Counted from the first letter of the stretch, positions 32,778 to 41,282 are shown. The stretch is 64,000 nt of DNA from Fundicoccus culcitae (GCF_024661895.1 NZ_CP102453.1:1488001-1552000); one strand, 5' to 3'. The notes: generated by a model from the sequence alone, not told the origin. Program-made: numbers and translations.

Positions 32778-34727
32778 TTATTGATATGTCTTAAACCAAT
32801 CCACTATCGCTTGGAGACGTTCTAACCTTAAGTTGGGCAAGCCTTCACGTGACAGCCCATGGCTAGACATTGGAAATAGCATCATTTTAGTTGGTACCCC
32901 TTGTTTCTTCATCGCCACATACATTTGTTCCGCTTGTTCTTGCGGACACCGCAAATCATTTTCACCATGCATCAATAACAAAGGTGTCTTAGCTTGGTCA
33001 GCGTAAGCTAATGGCGACATGTCCCACAAACGCTGCATATTAGACAAGTCATTTTGTAATTGGAACTCGACAAAGAACGCACCAATATCACTGGTCCCAT
33101 AAAAGCTAAGCCAATTCGAAATGGATCGTTGACTAACCGCAGCCTTAAAACGATCCGTATGCGTCACAATCCAATTGGTCATAAAGCCACCATAACTGCC
33201 ACCCGCTACATACAAGTGGTCGGTATCAATTTCCGGATGATTGGCTAAAACAGCATCCACCCCTAACATCAAATCATCAAAATCATGGTTACCATAATCC
33301 CCTAAAATAGATGCCACAAACGCTTGCCCATAAGAATTTCCTCCACGTGGATTTAACATAATGACCCCATAACCTTGAGCGGCCAACCACTGCATTTCAT
33401 GAAAGAATGTTTCGCCATAAGCCACTTGCGGACCCCCATGAATATACAAAATAGCTGCATGCTTGTCAGCTTTTTCCACAGGTGGTAAATACCAGCCTTG
33501 AATATCCCAATCAGCATAACCCTTGAACCAAAAACGCTCGGGGTCAACCACTTGATGAGCTTCCATAAAAGCGGCGTTAGGATTGTAAAACTCAGTAAAA
33601 GCAGCGGTATTTATTGAGATTTGCGCCATGGCGCTGGGCTGGGTTGGGGTTGAGTAAGTCACCGTTAGTTGGTCTTTCGCCACGTTGAGGGCGGCGCTCG
33701 TCAAATGCATGGGCGCGTCAAACAGCCATTCGATGTTCCCTTGGCGATCCCCGATATATAATTTAGACTGCCCGTGCTCGGAAGTATCAAAAACAAACCG
33801 ATTATCGTCCAACCACAACACGCCCACACCCTTAGCATTTTGCTGAAAATCCCCGACGAAGGCATCGCCAATTTCAACATCCAAATCCACTGTTAAACAC
33901 TTCAACTCAGCCGTTTTCACATCATACAAATAAATATCTGTGAGCGTCACAAATTGATAGGTAAATTCATTGCCAAAAAAGAGCAAGCTATCTTCCGCTT
34001 CATTGGCTTTAGCAAAGTAATAATAGCCCGTATATTGTTCAGCGAAAAAAGGCGCCTTTTCTTTGGTGGCTAGGTCATAGCGGTAAACTTTTTGCCCATA
34101 AGCCCAATCATCCTCAGGATCCTTAGCCGAATTGAACAGCAAATAAGATTCATCTTTCGCCACATAGCTTAAACTAAAAGCATCGCTTGATGTCATAATC
34201 GTTTCAGACTGAGAATCGGTGATAGTTATTTTACGGATAAGGTGTTGCTTTTCAAAATCGATAAATCCGCTGCCATCGGCTTTATAAGTCAGATGTGTCA
34301 CCGTTAACGGCTGGGGTCGTTTCGTTTCTTCATCCGCCTTTTCCTTTTCAGACGTTTGGTAGTAAAGCACGTCGCTGCCTGGCAACCAATAGTAAGAGCT
34401 GACGCCATCAGCCTCCTCGGTAAGTGGCACCGGGCTCCCGCCATCCAACGGCATCGTGAAAATCTGCGGTTTATCTTTGAAGGTCAAACTCGCAATAAAT
34501 ATCAGTTTGCCTAAGTTGGGCGCCACTGTGATGCTGTGCAGTGTGCTCGTTTTAGGAAACCATTGACGAATTTCTTTGGTTTTCAAAGCAATGCTGTTCA
34601 TCGACGTTTCATAACGATTTTCTTCTTGATTCAACTCAGTTTGCGTAAAATAAGTGCGGTAATAGCACTGCGCTAATTGGTTAATACTCTTAAGCTCAAA
34701 TAAACTTTCTTTTGAAATCTGATTCAT
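32778..34727 (-). CDS. S9-family prolyl oligopeptidase / acyl-peptide hydrolase
   Basis: 649 residues, cytoplasmic. An N-terminal beta-propeller (about 45-400) is followed by an alpha/beta-hydrolase domain. Catalytic triad: Ser in GGSYGGFMTNW (about 487), Asp in LLMHGENDLRCP and His in MSSHGLSREG. ILYIHGGPQVAYGETF and MLNPRGGNSYGQ are typical of the YuxL/acylaminoacyl-peptidase branch. It cleaves short, often blocked peptides. An exact 15-mer copy lies inside the propeller coding region. Confidence 0.9.
   Translation of the reverse strand: MNQISKESLFELKSINQLAQCYYRTYFTQTELNQEENRYETSMNSIALKTKEIRQWFPKTSTLHSITVAPNLGKLIFIASLTFKDKPQIFTMPLDGGSPVPLTEEADGVSSYYWLPGSDVLYYQTSEKEKADEETKRPQPLTVTHLTYKADGSGFIDFEKQHLIRKITITDSQSETIMTSSDAFSLSYVAKDESYLLFNSAKDPEDDWAYGQKVYRYDLATKEKAPFFAEQYTGYYYFAKANEAEDSLLFFGNEFTYQFVTLTDIYLYDVKTAELKCLTVDLDVEIGDAFVGDFQQNAKGVGVLWLDDNRFVFDTSEHGQSKLYIGDRQGNIEWLFDAPMHLTSAALNVAKDQLTVTYSTPTQPSAMAQISINTAAFTEFYNPNAAFMEAHQVVDPERFWFKGYADWDIQGWYLPPVEKADKHAAILYIHGGPQVAYGETFFHEMQWLAAQGYGVIMLNPRGGNSYGQAFVASILGDYGNHDFDDLMLGVDAVLANHPEIDTDHLYVAGGSYGGFMTNWIVTHTDRFKAAVSQRSISNWLSFYGTSDIGAFFVEFQLQNDLSNMQRLWDMSPLAYADQAKTPLLLMHGENDLRCPQEQAEQMYVAMKKQGVPTKMMLFPMSSHGLSREGLPNLRLERLQAIVDWFKTYQ
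33601..33615 (+). repeat. Dispersed 15-mer copy 19 (inside a gene)
   Basis: GCAGCGGTATTTATT, exact fit, encoding INTAA on the gene strand. Confidence 0.75.
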
Positions 34728-35071
34728 CCTGACATCCTCTCCCGATGGTATTCTATTTTAGTAATATACCACTAAATGCCACAGATTGCTTAGTTGATGT
34801 GCTGTGAGGCAGACTTCGTCGTTAGAAAGTTGGCGGGTATCCACGAGATTGGCATGTAGTTTGTGCTTTTATAGATAGCGCGGGACATCGAATATTTGGG
34901 AAGGCACGCGGGCTGGGAGCGCGGGACATCGATTAATCGGGAAGGCACGCGGGCTAACAGCGCAGGCCATCCAAAGTTCGGGAAGGCACGCGGACTGAAA
35001 GAAAAGGCGGCAGTGAGTTCCTCATCACTTCCGCCTCATGTGCGCGTTTCCCCGCCCACCAACCTATTAAC
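34728..35071. repeat. GC-rich CGCGGG repeat, site 2
   Basis: Bases about 34880-34995 hold three copies of GCGCGGGACATCGA ... GGGAAGGCACGCGG, the same family as at 12655. A hairpin AGGCGGCAGTGAG / CTCATCACTTCCGCCT (35005-35036) may terminate the binding-protein gene. No gene here. Confidence 0.65.
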
Positions 35072-36226
35072 CTATTCCGGTGCAACTTCTATAACTGATG
35101 TTTCCTCGCCGTTTTCCAAGCCAATCACCACTACCGATTTAACAGGGTTGTGGTTTTCGTCAATTGAAAACGATCCGGTTACCCCTTCAAAATAATCAAT
35201 ATTTTCTAAGGCATCACGAATGGCGTTACGGTCGGTTGATCCTGCTTCTTCAATCGCAAACATCATTAATTGAGTCGCATCATACGCCAAGGCCGAGAAT
35301 GTATCTGGTTGCTTACCATACTCTTCCTCGAAAGCCGCAACAAAGGCCGCCGTTTTCTCATTGTCAGACATTAATGAGAAGTGCGAGGTATAGTAGACAT
35401 TGTTAGCATTCTCTGTCCCCGCTAACTCAATCAAAGTATCATTATGATACCCGTCCGCTCCAACAACTGGAATTTCCAAACCAAACTCACGCGCTTGTTT
35501 TATGAATAGGCCGCCTTCGGTATAATAAACGGGTACATACAAAGCCTCCACATTTTGCGTCAACAAGTTCGTTAACACGGATGAGAAGTCCGTATCGCCA
35601 GTCGCCATTGTTTCTTGCGTCACTATGGTTCCACCAATCGCAGTAAACTGCTCAACAAAGGCATCACGTAAACCTACCGAATAATCTAATGCCTGATCGT
35701 AAACTACCGCCACTTGCGTCACACCTAAGGTGTCATACAAATAGTTGGCAGCTACATACCCTTGGTAACTATCTTCAAAACAAACCCTAAATAAATAATC
35801 CAAAACCGTCCCCGACTCATCTAACGTCAACCCATCACCTGTTGCAGCCGGCACAATCCCCGGCAGTTGGCCATCTTCTAAAGCAGGCACTTGCGCCAAA
35901 ACATTACCGGTAGTCGTTGGCCCAATAATACCCACTACCCCTTCATTAGCTAAACGCGTCGTGATTGCTGCTGATTCCGTCATATCGGATGTATTATCAT
36001 AAACCAATCCTTCAATCATCAAACCATCAAGTAAACCACCCGCTTCATTCATCTGCTTAATCGCTAGATCGAAGCCTTCACTTACCGGTGATCCATAGGA
36101 GGCCTGTGAACCAGATAATTCAAAGTTACCACCTAAAAGGACAGATTCTTGTGCTAAGACGGCTCCACTATTTGACCATAACATGACACCAGCAACTAAA
36201 CCTAATCCAATTTTTTTGAAATTCAT
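35072..36226 (-). CDS. Branched-chain-amino-acid-type ABC binding protein, paralogue 1
   Basis: 384 residues. Signal peptide LGLVAGVMLWSNSGAVLAQ cleaved before ES; no lipobox cysteine. The mature part is a type I periplasmic-binding fold of the LivJ/Leu-Ile-Val group (LLGGNFELSGSQASYG, IEGLVYDNTSDMTESA, VPVYYTEGGLFIKQAREFG, ALAYDATQLMMFAIEEAG). No permease or ATPase genes of the Liv type are near, so this is an orphan receptor. It is a close paralogue of the gene at 36594. Start at the second ATG, eight bases from GGAGG. A structured leader with terminator precedes it. Confidence 0.87.
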   Translation of the reverse strand: MNFKKIGLGLVAGVMLWSNSGAVLAQESVLLGGNFELSGSQASYGSPVSEGFDLAIKQMNEAGGLLDGLMIEGLVYDNTSDMTESAAITTRLANEGVVGIIGPTTTGNVLAQVPALEDGQLPGIVPAATGDGLTLDESGTVLDYLFRVCFEDSYQGYVAANYLYDTLGVTQVAVVYDQALDYSVGLRDAFVEQFTAIGGTIVTQETMATGDTDFSSVLTNLLTQNVEALYVPVYYTEGGLFIKQAREFGLEIPVVGADGYHNDTLIELAGTENANNVYYTSHFSLMSDNEKTAAFVAAFEEEYGKQPDTFSALAYDATQLMMFAIEEAGSTDRNAIRDALENIDYFEGVTGSFSIDENHNPVKSVVVIGLENGEETSVIEVAPE

Positions 36227-36244
36227 TGACATTTCCTCCTGGAA

Positions 36245-36461
36245 AAATAGATATTTATTAAAACAAAAAAGACTCCCTACTCAATAATGAATAGGAAGTC
36301 TCCCCTAGCAAGGTCCCATTCATCATGCAAACACGAATAGGACTTCGCTCTGTATTAAAAAATTACAGAATCAAGTCCAATTATATGACGATAACGACCA
36401 CATATTTAGTTTGCATGGTGAATGAATACATAAAATTTTCCTCGCTAACTTGTTCTAACAT
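36245..36461 (-). promoter_or_regulatory. Attenuator leader L1 upstream of binding protein 1
   Basis: On the minus strand, in order: P1, arms GGACTT / AAGTCC (36373-36378 with 36340-36345) and an inner CTGTA / TACAG; P2, arms GTCCTATTC / GAATGGGAC (36335-36343 with 36313-36321); and a terminator, arms AGACTTCCTATTC / GAGTAGGGAGTCT (36270-36301), then TTTTTT. P1 and P2 share GTCC, and GAATGGG can pair instead with the terminator's CCTATTC, giving switch logic. The same layout recurs in L2 with different terminator arms that still pair. Confidence 0.65.
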
Positions 36462-36467
36462 GATTAA

Positions 36468-36496
36468 AATATAAACCTATTCCTCTCATAAATCAA
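36468..36496 (-). promoter_or_regulatory. Sigma-A promoter of leader L1
   Basis: TTGATT (36491-36496), 17-base spacer, TATATT (36468-36473) on the minus strand. Confidence 0.7.
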
Positions 36497-36516
36497 CCCT
36501 TTTTTCTTATTTTTTT

Positions 36517-36531
36517 AATAAATATCACTGC
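36517..36531 (-). repeat. Dispersed 15-mer copy 20
   Basis: AATAAATATCACTGC, exact; left arm of an inverted pair with copy 21. Confidence 0.85.
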
Positions 36532-36565
36532 CAAACGCCGGAAATAGCATTACAGCAGCGTTTTA

Positions 36566-36580
36566 GCAGTGATATTTATT
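36566..36580 (+). repeat. Dispersed 15-mer copy 21
   Basis: GCAGTGATATTTATT, exact; right arm. The arms extend by an imperfect CAAACGC / GCGTTTTA, so 36517-36580 can fold as a hairpin after the binding-protein gene. Confidence 0.85.
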
Positions 36581-36593
36581 AGAAGGGTTTTAA

Positions 36594-37748
36594 TTATTCA
36601 GGAGCAACTTCAACAACGGAGGTTTCAACACCATTTTCAAGACCAAGAACAACAACGGATTTAACTGGGTTATTGTTTTCGTCCATTGAGAACGTACCTG
36701 TTACGCCTTCAAAATCGGTCGTTGCAGAAATGGCATCACGGACAGCATCACGATCAGTTGATCCAGCTGTATCGATAGCATTCATTAATAATAACGTCGC
36801 ATCATAAGCTAAAGCTGAGAAGGTATCTGGTTGTTTACCATATTCTTCTTCAAAGGCTGCTACGAATTCAACGGTTTTTTCATTTTCTGAAAGTAATGAG
36901 AAGTGAGACGTGTAGTAAACGTCTGTTGCATTAGCATCGCCAGCTAATTCAACTAAAGTATCATTATGGTAACCATCCGCACCCATTACTGGTAAATCTA
37001 AGCCAAATTCACGCGCTTGTTTGATGAATAAGCCAGCTTCCGTGTAATAAACCGGCACGTATAAAGCTTCAACATCTTGGGTTAAAAGGTTAGTTAAAGC
37101 AGCTGAGAAGTCCGTATCGCCTGTCGTTAAGGTTTCTTCAGTCACAACTGTTCCACCTAAAGCGGTAAATTGTGCCACAAAGGCATCCCGTAAACCAACT
37201 GAATAATCTAACGTTTGATCAGATACCACTGCAACACGGGTGACACCTAGTGTATCAAACATATAGTTGGCACCTACATATCCCTGGTAGCTATCTTCAA
37301 AACATACTCGGAATAAATATTCTAATAATTCGCCATTATCATCTAAGGTTAAGCCGTCACCTGTTGCGGCCGGTACAACACCTGGTAATTGATTTTCTTG
37401 TAAAACGGGAACTTGAGCTAATACGTCACCTGTGGTTGCAGGTCCGACTACACCGACGACGCCTTCATTTGCTAAACGTGTGGTTACAGCAGCTGACTCA
37501 GTCATATCAGAAGTATTGTCATAAACAACAGCCTCAACGGTTAAGCCATCTAATAAACCACCATTTTCGTTCATATGTTTGATCGCCAAGTCAAACCCTT
37601 CACGCATCGGTGTTCCGTAGGCTGCATATTGGCCGGATAATTCAAAGTTACCACCTAAAACAACTGATTCTTGTGCCAATACCGCTCCACTATTTGACCA
37701 TAACATGACCCCTGCAACTAAACCTAACCCTAACTTCTTGAAATTCAT
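36594..37748 (-). CDS. Branched-chain-amino-acid-type ABC binding protein, paralogue 2
   Basis: 384 residues, collinear with paralogue 1 throughout, most differences being conservative. Signal peptide identical in plan, ending VLAQES, without a cysteine. It binds an amino acid or similar ligand through the LivJ fold. The two genes, their promoters and leaders were duplicated as a block, since all three parts align. Start ATG at 37748 (MNFKKLG), seven to eight bases from GGAGG. Confidence 0.87.
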   Translation of the reverse strand: MNFKKLGLGLVAGVMLWSNSGAVLAQESVVLGGNFELSGQYAAYGTPMREGFDLAIKHMNENGGLLDGLTVEAVVYDNTSDMTESAAVTTRLANEGVVGVVGPATTGDVLAQVPVLQENQLPGVVPAATGDGLTLDDNGELLEYLFRVCFEDSYQGYVGANYMFDTLGVTRVAVVSDQTLDYSVGLRDAFVAQFTALGGTVVTEETLTTGDTDFSAALTNLLTQDVEALYVPVYYTEAGLFIKQAREFGLDLPVMGADGYHNDTLVELAGDANATDVYYTSHFSLLSENEKTVEFVAAFEEEYGKQPDTFSALAYDATLLLMNAIDTAGSTDRDAVRDAISATTDFEGVTGTFSMDENNNPVKSVVVLGLENGVETSVVEVAPE

Positions 37749-37764
37749 CTTCTTTTCCTCCAAA

Positions 37765-37992
37765 TTTTAAATTTTTTTCCACCACTTACATTAAAACAAA
37801 AAGGGCTACCTATTCTAAAATGAATAGGTAGCCCCTTAAGTGAGGTCCCATTCATCAATCAAACACGAATAGGACTTCACTCTGTATAAATTTCTTTACA
37901 GAATCAAGTCCATCTAAATAATAATAATAATTGATTTAGTTAGTGTTTTAAATGATGACATAAGTTGTTTCCTCGCTCACTCGTTCTAATAT
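37765..37992 (-). promoter_or_regulatory. Attenuator leader L2 upstream of binding protein 2
   Basis: P1 arms GGACTT (37906-37911) / AAGTCC (37872-37877); P2 arms GTCCTATTC (37867-37875) / GAATGGGAC (37845-37853); terminator arms GGGCTACCTATTC / GAATAGGTAGCCC (37803-37834) then TTTTTG. A shared 5' element TTAGAACGAGTGAGCGAGG starts the transcript. Compared with L1 the terminator arms changed on both sides, which is compensatory and supports the fold. It matches no riboswitch class I know; UGGGACC resembles a T-box core, but the T-box flanks and stem I are missing. Confidence 0.65.
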
Positions 37993-37998
37993 GATTAA

Positions 37999-38027
37999 AA
38001 TATACACCTATTTTTCTAATAAATCAA
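37999..38027 (-). promoter_or_regulatory. Sigma-A promoter of leader L2
   Basis: TTGATT (38022-38027), 17-base spacer, TATATT (37999-38004). Confidence 0.7.
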
Positions 38028-38056
38028 GCTTTTTTCTCATTTAAATAAATCTTTTT

Positions 38057-38071
38057 AATAAATATCTCTGC
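38057..38071 (-). repeat. Dispersed 15-mer copy 22
   Basis: AATAAATATCTCTGC, exact, directly left of the large hairpin at 38096. Confidence 0.8.
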
Positions 38072-38095
38072 GACACTGGTTGTGAGCGCTACGAC

Positions 38096-38244
38096 AGCCG
38101 AAGGTTTTACTTATAGTGAGACCGTCTTTCGCCCTCTTCGAGTGGCTCCAGACTCGGCCGGCTACTCGCTCCCTAACCGGCCAAGCCGCTAAGGGAGCGA
38201 TGTGTGCCGGTCCGTCCTTTACACTATAAGTAAAACCTTCGGCT
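38096..38244. other. Large GC-rich hairpin with 23-bp perfect inverted ends
   Basis: Ends AGCCGAAGGTTTTACTTATA+GTG and CAC+TATAAGTAAAACCTTCGGCT enclose about 100 bases with further stems (GCTCCCT / AGGGAGC and CCGGCC parts). Lies between xylB and the L2 promoter. Either a small transposon remnant (MITE-like), a structured RNA or a strong bidirectional terminator; no obvious target duplication was found. Confidence 0.6.
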
Positions 38245-38268
38245 TTCTCCGCGCTTAGATGGGTGTAA

Positions 38269-39762
38269 TTATAGATGGCTTAGTTGGCGTGATAATTCTT
38301 TTGTGTTAGTATAAACGGTTTTATATACAGCATAGATTTGTTGATATTTATTAACATTTTCAGGGATGGGGTTCACAGGGTTCTTATAAGTCACACATTG
38401 AGTGACACAAGCTTCCACTGAGGGGAACCAACCAAGACCGAGCGTGGCAATCATGGCGGCACCTAAGCCGGGGCCTTGTTCTGATTTGAGGGCAACGACT
38501 GGTGCATTAAAGACATCTGCCTGGATTTGAAGCCATGTTGGGTTTTGTGCGCCTCCTCCGACCGAAATGATTTTTTCAAAGCTTTTATTGGCTGCTTCAG
38601 TCATCAACATTTGCACGTCTTTCAATGAGAAAGTGATCCCTTCAATGACCGAGCGGGTAAAATGTTTCAAGCTATGCGAAGCATCTATCCCGATAAAACT
38701 CCCTCTTATGGTGCTGTCGATATGTGGCGTCCGTTCGCCACTGATATAGGGCGTAAACAGTAAACCCTTTGAACCAATTGGGACGTCAGCAATGTCTTCT
38801 AACAATTCATCAAAAGATAAATCTGCAGCAAAGGTCTCTTTGAACCAACTCAAACTATGGCCTGCTGCCAAGGTTACCCCCATCGAGTAATAGCTATTAG
38901 GAATGGTATGGTTAAACAAATGCAATTTCCCTTGATAGTCACTTTGTCCATTTTGTTCGTAAGCTAAAAATACGCCAGAGGTTCCGATACTACTCATACC
39001 AACGGTTTCATCCATGACGCCTGCTCCAAGAGCGGCACAGGCGTTATCTGCACCACCCGCAAAAACTTTTACGGTTTTCTCAAAAGTTATATTAGGAACT
39101 GAATCAGCTAAAAGATCACCAACGTAGGCAATGGATTCCACGGCTGTTGGTAAGATATTGATTGGGATTTGGAATTGGTCTAAAATACTTTGCGACCATT
39201 GTTTGGCATTAATATCGAATAAAAGTGTGCCAGCTGCGTCAGCGTAATCCATGTTGAGTTGACCAGTCAATTTGAGTCTTAAGTAGTCTTTGGGTAATAA
39301 TAAATGAGCGACTTTTTGCCAAATGTCTGGTTCATGTTTTTGCACCCATAAAACTTTAGGTAGCGTGAACCCTTCAAGGGCACGATTTTTCGTGATGGCA
39401 TACAGTTCATTAGAGTAGGTTGACATGATAAATTCACACTCAGCCGTTGTTCGAACATCATTCCATAGGATGGCAGGACGAAGAACATTTAAATCTTCGT
39501 CAAGCAATACCAAACTATGCATTTGACCGGAAAAACTAATTCCTTCCAATTGCTCCTTAAAATCTGTCACAGTGATATTTAATTTTTCCATGACAGCTAC
39601 GCAAGCTGTATACCAGTCTTCAGGATTTTGCTCAGAAAAGCCTGGGGCTGGATGATGTAAATCGTAGTTAGAACTAGCTGTTGCGACAATTTCACCTTGC
39701 TGATTCATCAACAAGCCTTTAAGTGAACTTGTGCCTAAATCAATTCCTAATACATAACTCAT
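38269..39762 (-). CDS. xylB: Xylulokinase
   Basis: 497 residues of the FGGY kinase family. The N-terminal phosphate motif GIDLGTSSLKG, the substrate-contact GFSEQNPEDW, ILWNDVRT and the C-terminal ISVGGGAQNPTWLQIQADV are all present, and the length is normal. It phosphorylates D-xylulose made by XylA, feeding the pentose phosphate/phosphoketolase route. It sits 10 bases after xylA and shares its operator-controlled promoter. Confidence 0.95.
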   Translation of the reverse strand: MSYVLGIDLGTSSLKGLLMNQQGEIVATASSNYDLHHPAPGFSEQNPEDWYTACVAVMEKLNITVTDFKEQLEGISFSGQMHSLVLLDEDLNVLRPAILWNDVRTTAECEFIMSTYSNELYAITKNRALEGFTLPKVLWVQKHEPDIWQKVAHLLLPKDYLRLKLTGQLNMDYADAAGTLLFDINAKQWSQSILDQFQIPINILPTAVESIAYVGDLLADSVPNITFEKTVKVFAGGADNACAALGAGVMDETVGMSSIGTSGVFLAYEQNGQSDYQGKLHLFNHTIPNSYYSMGVTLAAGHSLSWFKETFAADLSFDELLEDIADVPIGSKGLLFTPYISGERTPHIDSTIRGSFIGIDASHSLKHFTRSVIEGITFSLKDVQMLMTEAANKSFEKIISVGGGAQNPTWLQIQADVFNAPVVALKSEQGPGLGAAMIATLGLGWFPSVEACVTQCVTYKNPVNPIPENVNKYQQIYAVYKTVYTNTKELSRQLSHL

Positions 39763-39772
39763 GAGCTGACTC

Positions 39773-41080
39773 CTAAACTAAATAATCATTAATTAATGAT
39801 TTAACATATTCTAAATGACTAGATTCTAATTGGATTTCATCGTGTTGTAGAGCATATTCCGTTAAGGCTTCAAAATCGGTGGCATTATCTAGAATTTCTT
39901 TACCGACACCTGTTTGGTAAGAAGCATAGCGTTTTGCTTTCAAATCATCGAAGAAGCGGTCTTCTTTCAATTTAGCTGCCGATTTCAAGCCACGAGCAAA
40001 AACATCCATCCCTGCAATGTGACCCAGTGCTAAGTCATCCATATCAATCGATGTCCGACGTAATTTAGAGTCGAAGTTGATACCACCTGGTGCGATACCG
40101 TCGTTTTCTAACACTTCGTACATAGCAAACGTTGTATCATAAATATTATAAGGAAATTCATCCGTATCCCAACCTAACATCGTTTCTGCATGGTTAGCAT
40201 CCATTGATCCCAACGCATTAAACGTTCTAGCTACATGTAGTTCATGTTCGAATGTATGACCTGCCAACGTTGCATGGTTACCTTCTAAGTTTAATTTAAA
40301 ATGATCCTGCAAATCATATTTGAATAAAAAGGCCATCGTTGTAGCTGCATCGTAATCATATTGATGCGTGCTTGGCTCTTTTGGTTTTGGTTCAATTAAG
40401 AAGGGAATTTTGTGTTCGATTTTTTCTGAATAAGCAATCGCCATTTTATAAAAACGAGCCATATTGTCTTGCTCAAAAGCGATATCAGTATTTAAGAGCG
40501 ATTCATACCCTTCACGACCACCCCAGAAGACATAGTTTTGTCCACCAAGTTTTTTACTCAAGTCTAATCCTTTTTTCACCTGTGCCGCTGCATAAGCAAA
40601 TACGTCAGCGTTATTAGATGAAGCCGCTCCATTCATATAGCGTGGGTGGGTAAACATGTTCGCTGTATTCCACAATAACTTAACGCCCGTTTCATCCATT
40701 TTTTCTTTGATGTAGTCAGTTACTTCATCAAGATTTTGGAAAAATTCTTCTAAGGAATCCCCTTGCGGTGCAATATCCACATCATGGAAACAGAAGTATT
40801 CCACTTGTAATTTCACTAAGAGTTCAAAGAATGCATCGACGCGATTCTTAGCTGTTTCCATTGGTGTCTCGCCATCCCAAGTACGGATATAGGTCCCATC
40901 TCCGAATGGATCGCCTCCGTCTTGCGTAATGGTATGCCAATAAGCTAAAGCGAATCGTAAATGTTCTTTCATTGGTTTGCCTAAAATTTCTTCTTCAGGG
41001 TTATAGTGACGGAATGCAAATTGATTTTTGGTTTTATTCCCTTCAAAAACGACTTTGTCAAAATTTGGAAAATATGTCAT
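39773..41080 (-). CDS. xylA: Xylose isomerase
   Basis: 435 residues, the expected length for class II xylose isomerases. Active-site parts: FCFHDVDIAP (catalytic His and Asp), KLLWNTANMFTHPRYMNGA (as LLWNTANMF and HPRYMNG), VFWGGREGYE, FLIEPKPKEPS (metal Glu) and LEGNHATLAGHTFEHEL (as NHATLAGH). Converts D-xylose to D-xylulose with divalent metals. First gene of xylAB, with a consensus promoter and XylR operator upstream and AAAGGAG nine bases before the ATG. Confidence 0.96.
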   Translation of the reverse strand: MTYFPNFDKVVFEGNKTKNQFAFRHYNPEEEILGKPMKEHLRFALAYWHTITQDGGDPFGDGTYIRTWDGETPMETAKNRVDAFFELLVKLQVEYFCFHDVDIAPQGDSLEEFFQNLDEVTDYIKEKMDETGVKLLWNTANMFTHPRYMNGAASSNNADVFAYAAAQVKKGLDLSKKLGGQNYVFWGGREGYESLLNTDIAFEQDNMARFYKMAIAYSEKIEHKIPFLIEPKPKEPSTHQYDYDAATTMAFLFKYDLQDHFKLNLEGNHATLAGHTFEHELHVARTFNALGSMDANHAETMLGWDTDEFPYNIYDTTFAMYEVLENDGIAPGGINFDSKLRRTSIDMDDLALGHIAGMDVFARGLKSAAKLKEDRFFDDLKAKRYASYQTGVGKEILDNATDFEALTEYALQHDEIQLESSHLEYVKSLINDYLV

Positions 41081-41155
41081 GGTAGAACTCCTTTTTCTTT
41101 TTAATAAATATCTATGGAACTAAGTGTAAAGTTGGAACCTTCTAACTTTATTCGA

Positions 41156-41178
41156 GTTTGTTTGTTATACTAACTAAC
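41156..41178. promoter_or_regulatory. XylR operator of xylAB
   Basis: On the minus strand a 23-bp imperfect palindrome, GTTAGTTAGTATAA through CAAACAAAC, just downstream of the -10. Same size and GTTAGT start as the perfect operator at 42655, and similar to Bacillus XylR boxes. Confidence 0.65.
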
Positions 41179-41188
41179 CTATATTGAA

Positions 41189-41217
41189 ATTATAGGTCAT
41201 TCTCATTCGGCTGTCAA
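41189..41217 (-). promoter_or_regulatory. Consensus sigma-A promoter of xylAB
   Basis: TTGACA (41212-41217), 17-base spacer, TATAAT (41189-41194): fully consensus. TGAAAGCGG overlapping the -35 side is half of a CcpA cre-like site, but the other half is off register, so I do not claim a full cre here. Confidence 0.85.
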
Positions 41218-41267
41218 CCGCTTTCAATTTTTCTTCAAAAAAAAGCCAATCATTGAGATTAGCATAT

Positions 41268-41282
41268 GCAGTGATATTTATT
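41268..41282 (+). repeat. Dispersed 15-mer copy 23, overlapping a stop codon
   Basis: GCAGTGATATTTATT, exact; contains the TAA stop of xylR. Last copy before a 20-kb stretch without one. Confidence 0.85.

Noticed and set aside
37765-37992. Canonical T-box leader
   Set aside because: Only UGGNACC matches. The AGGG and GCG flanks, a long stem I and a specifier loop were not found, and the UGGG bases pair within P2.
41212-41230. CcpA cre overlapping the xylAB -35 box
   Set aside because: TGAAAGCGGTTGACA has a good left half, but the right half is one base out of register with the consensus.
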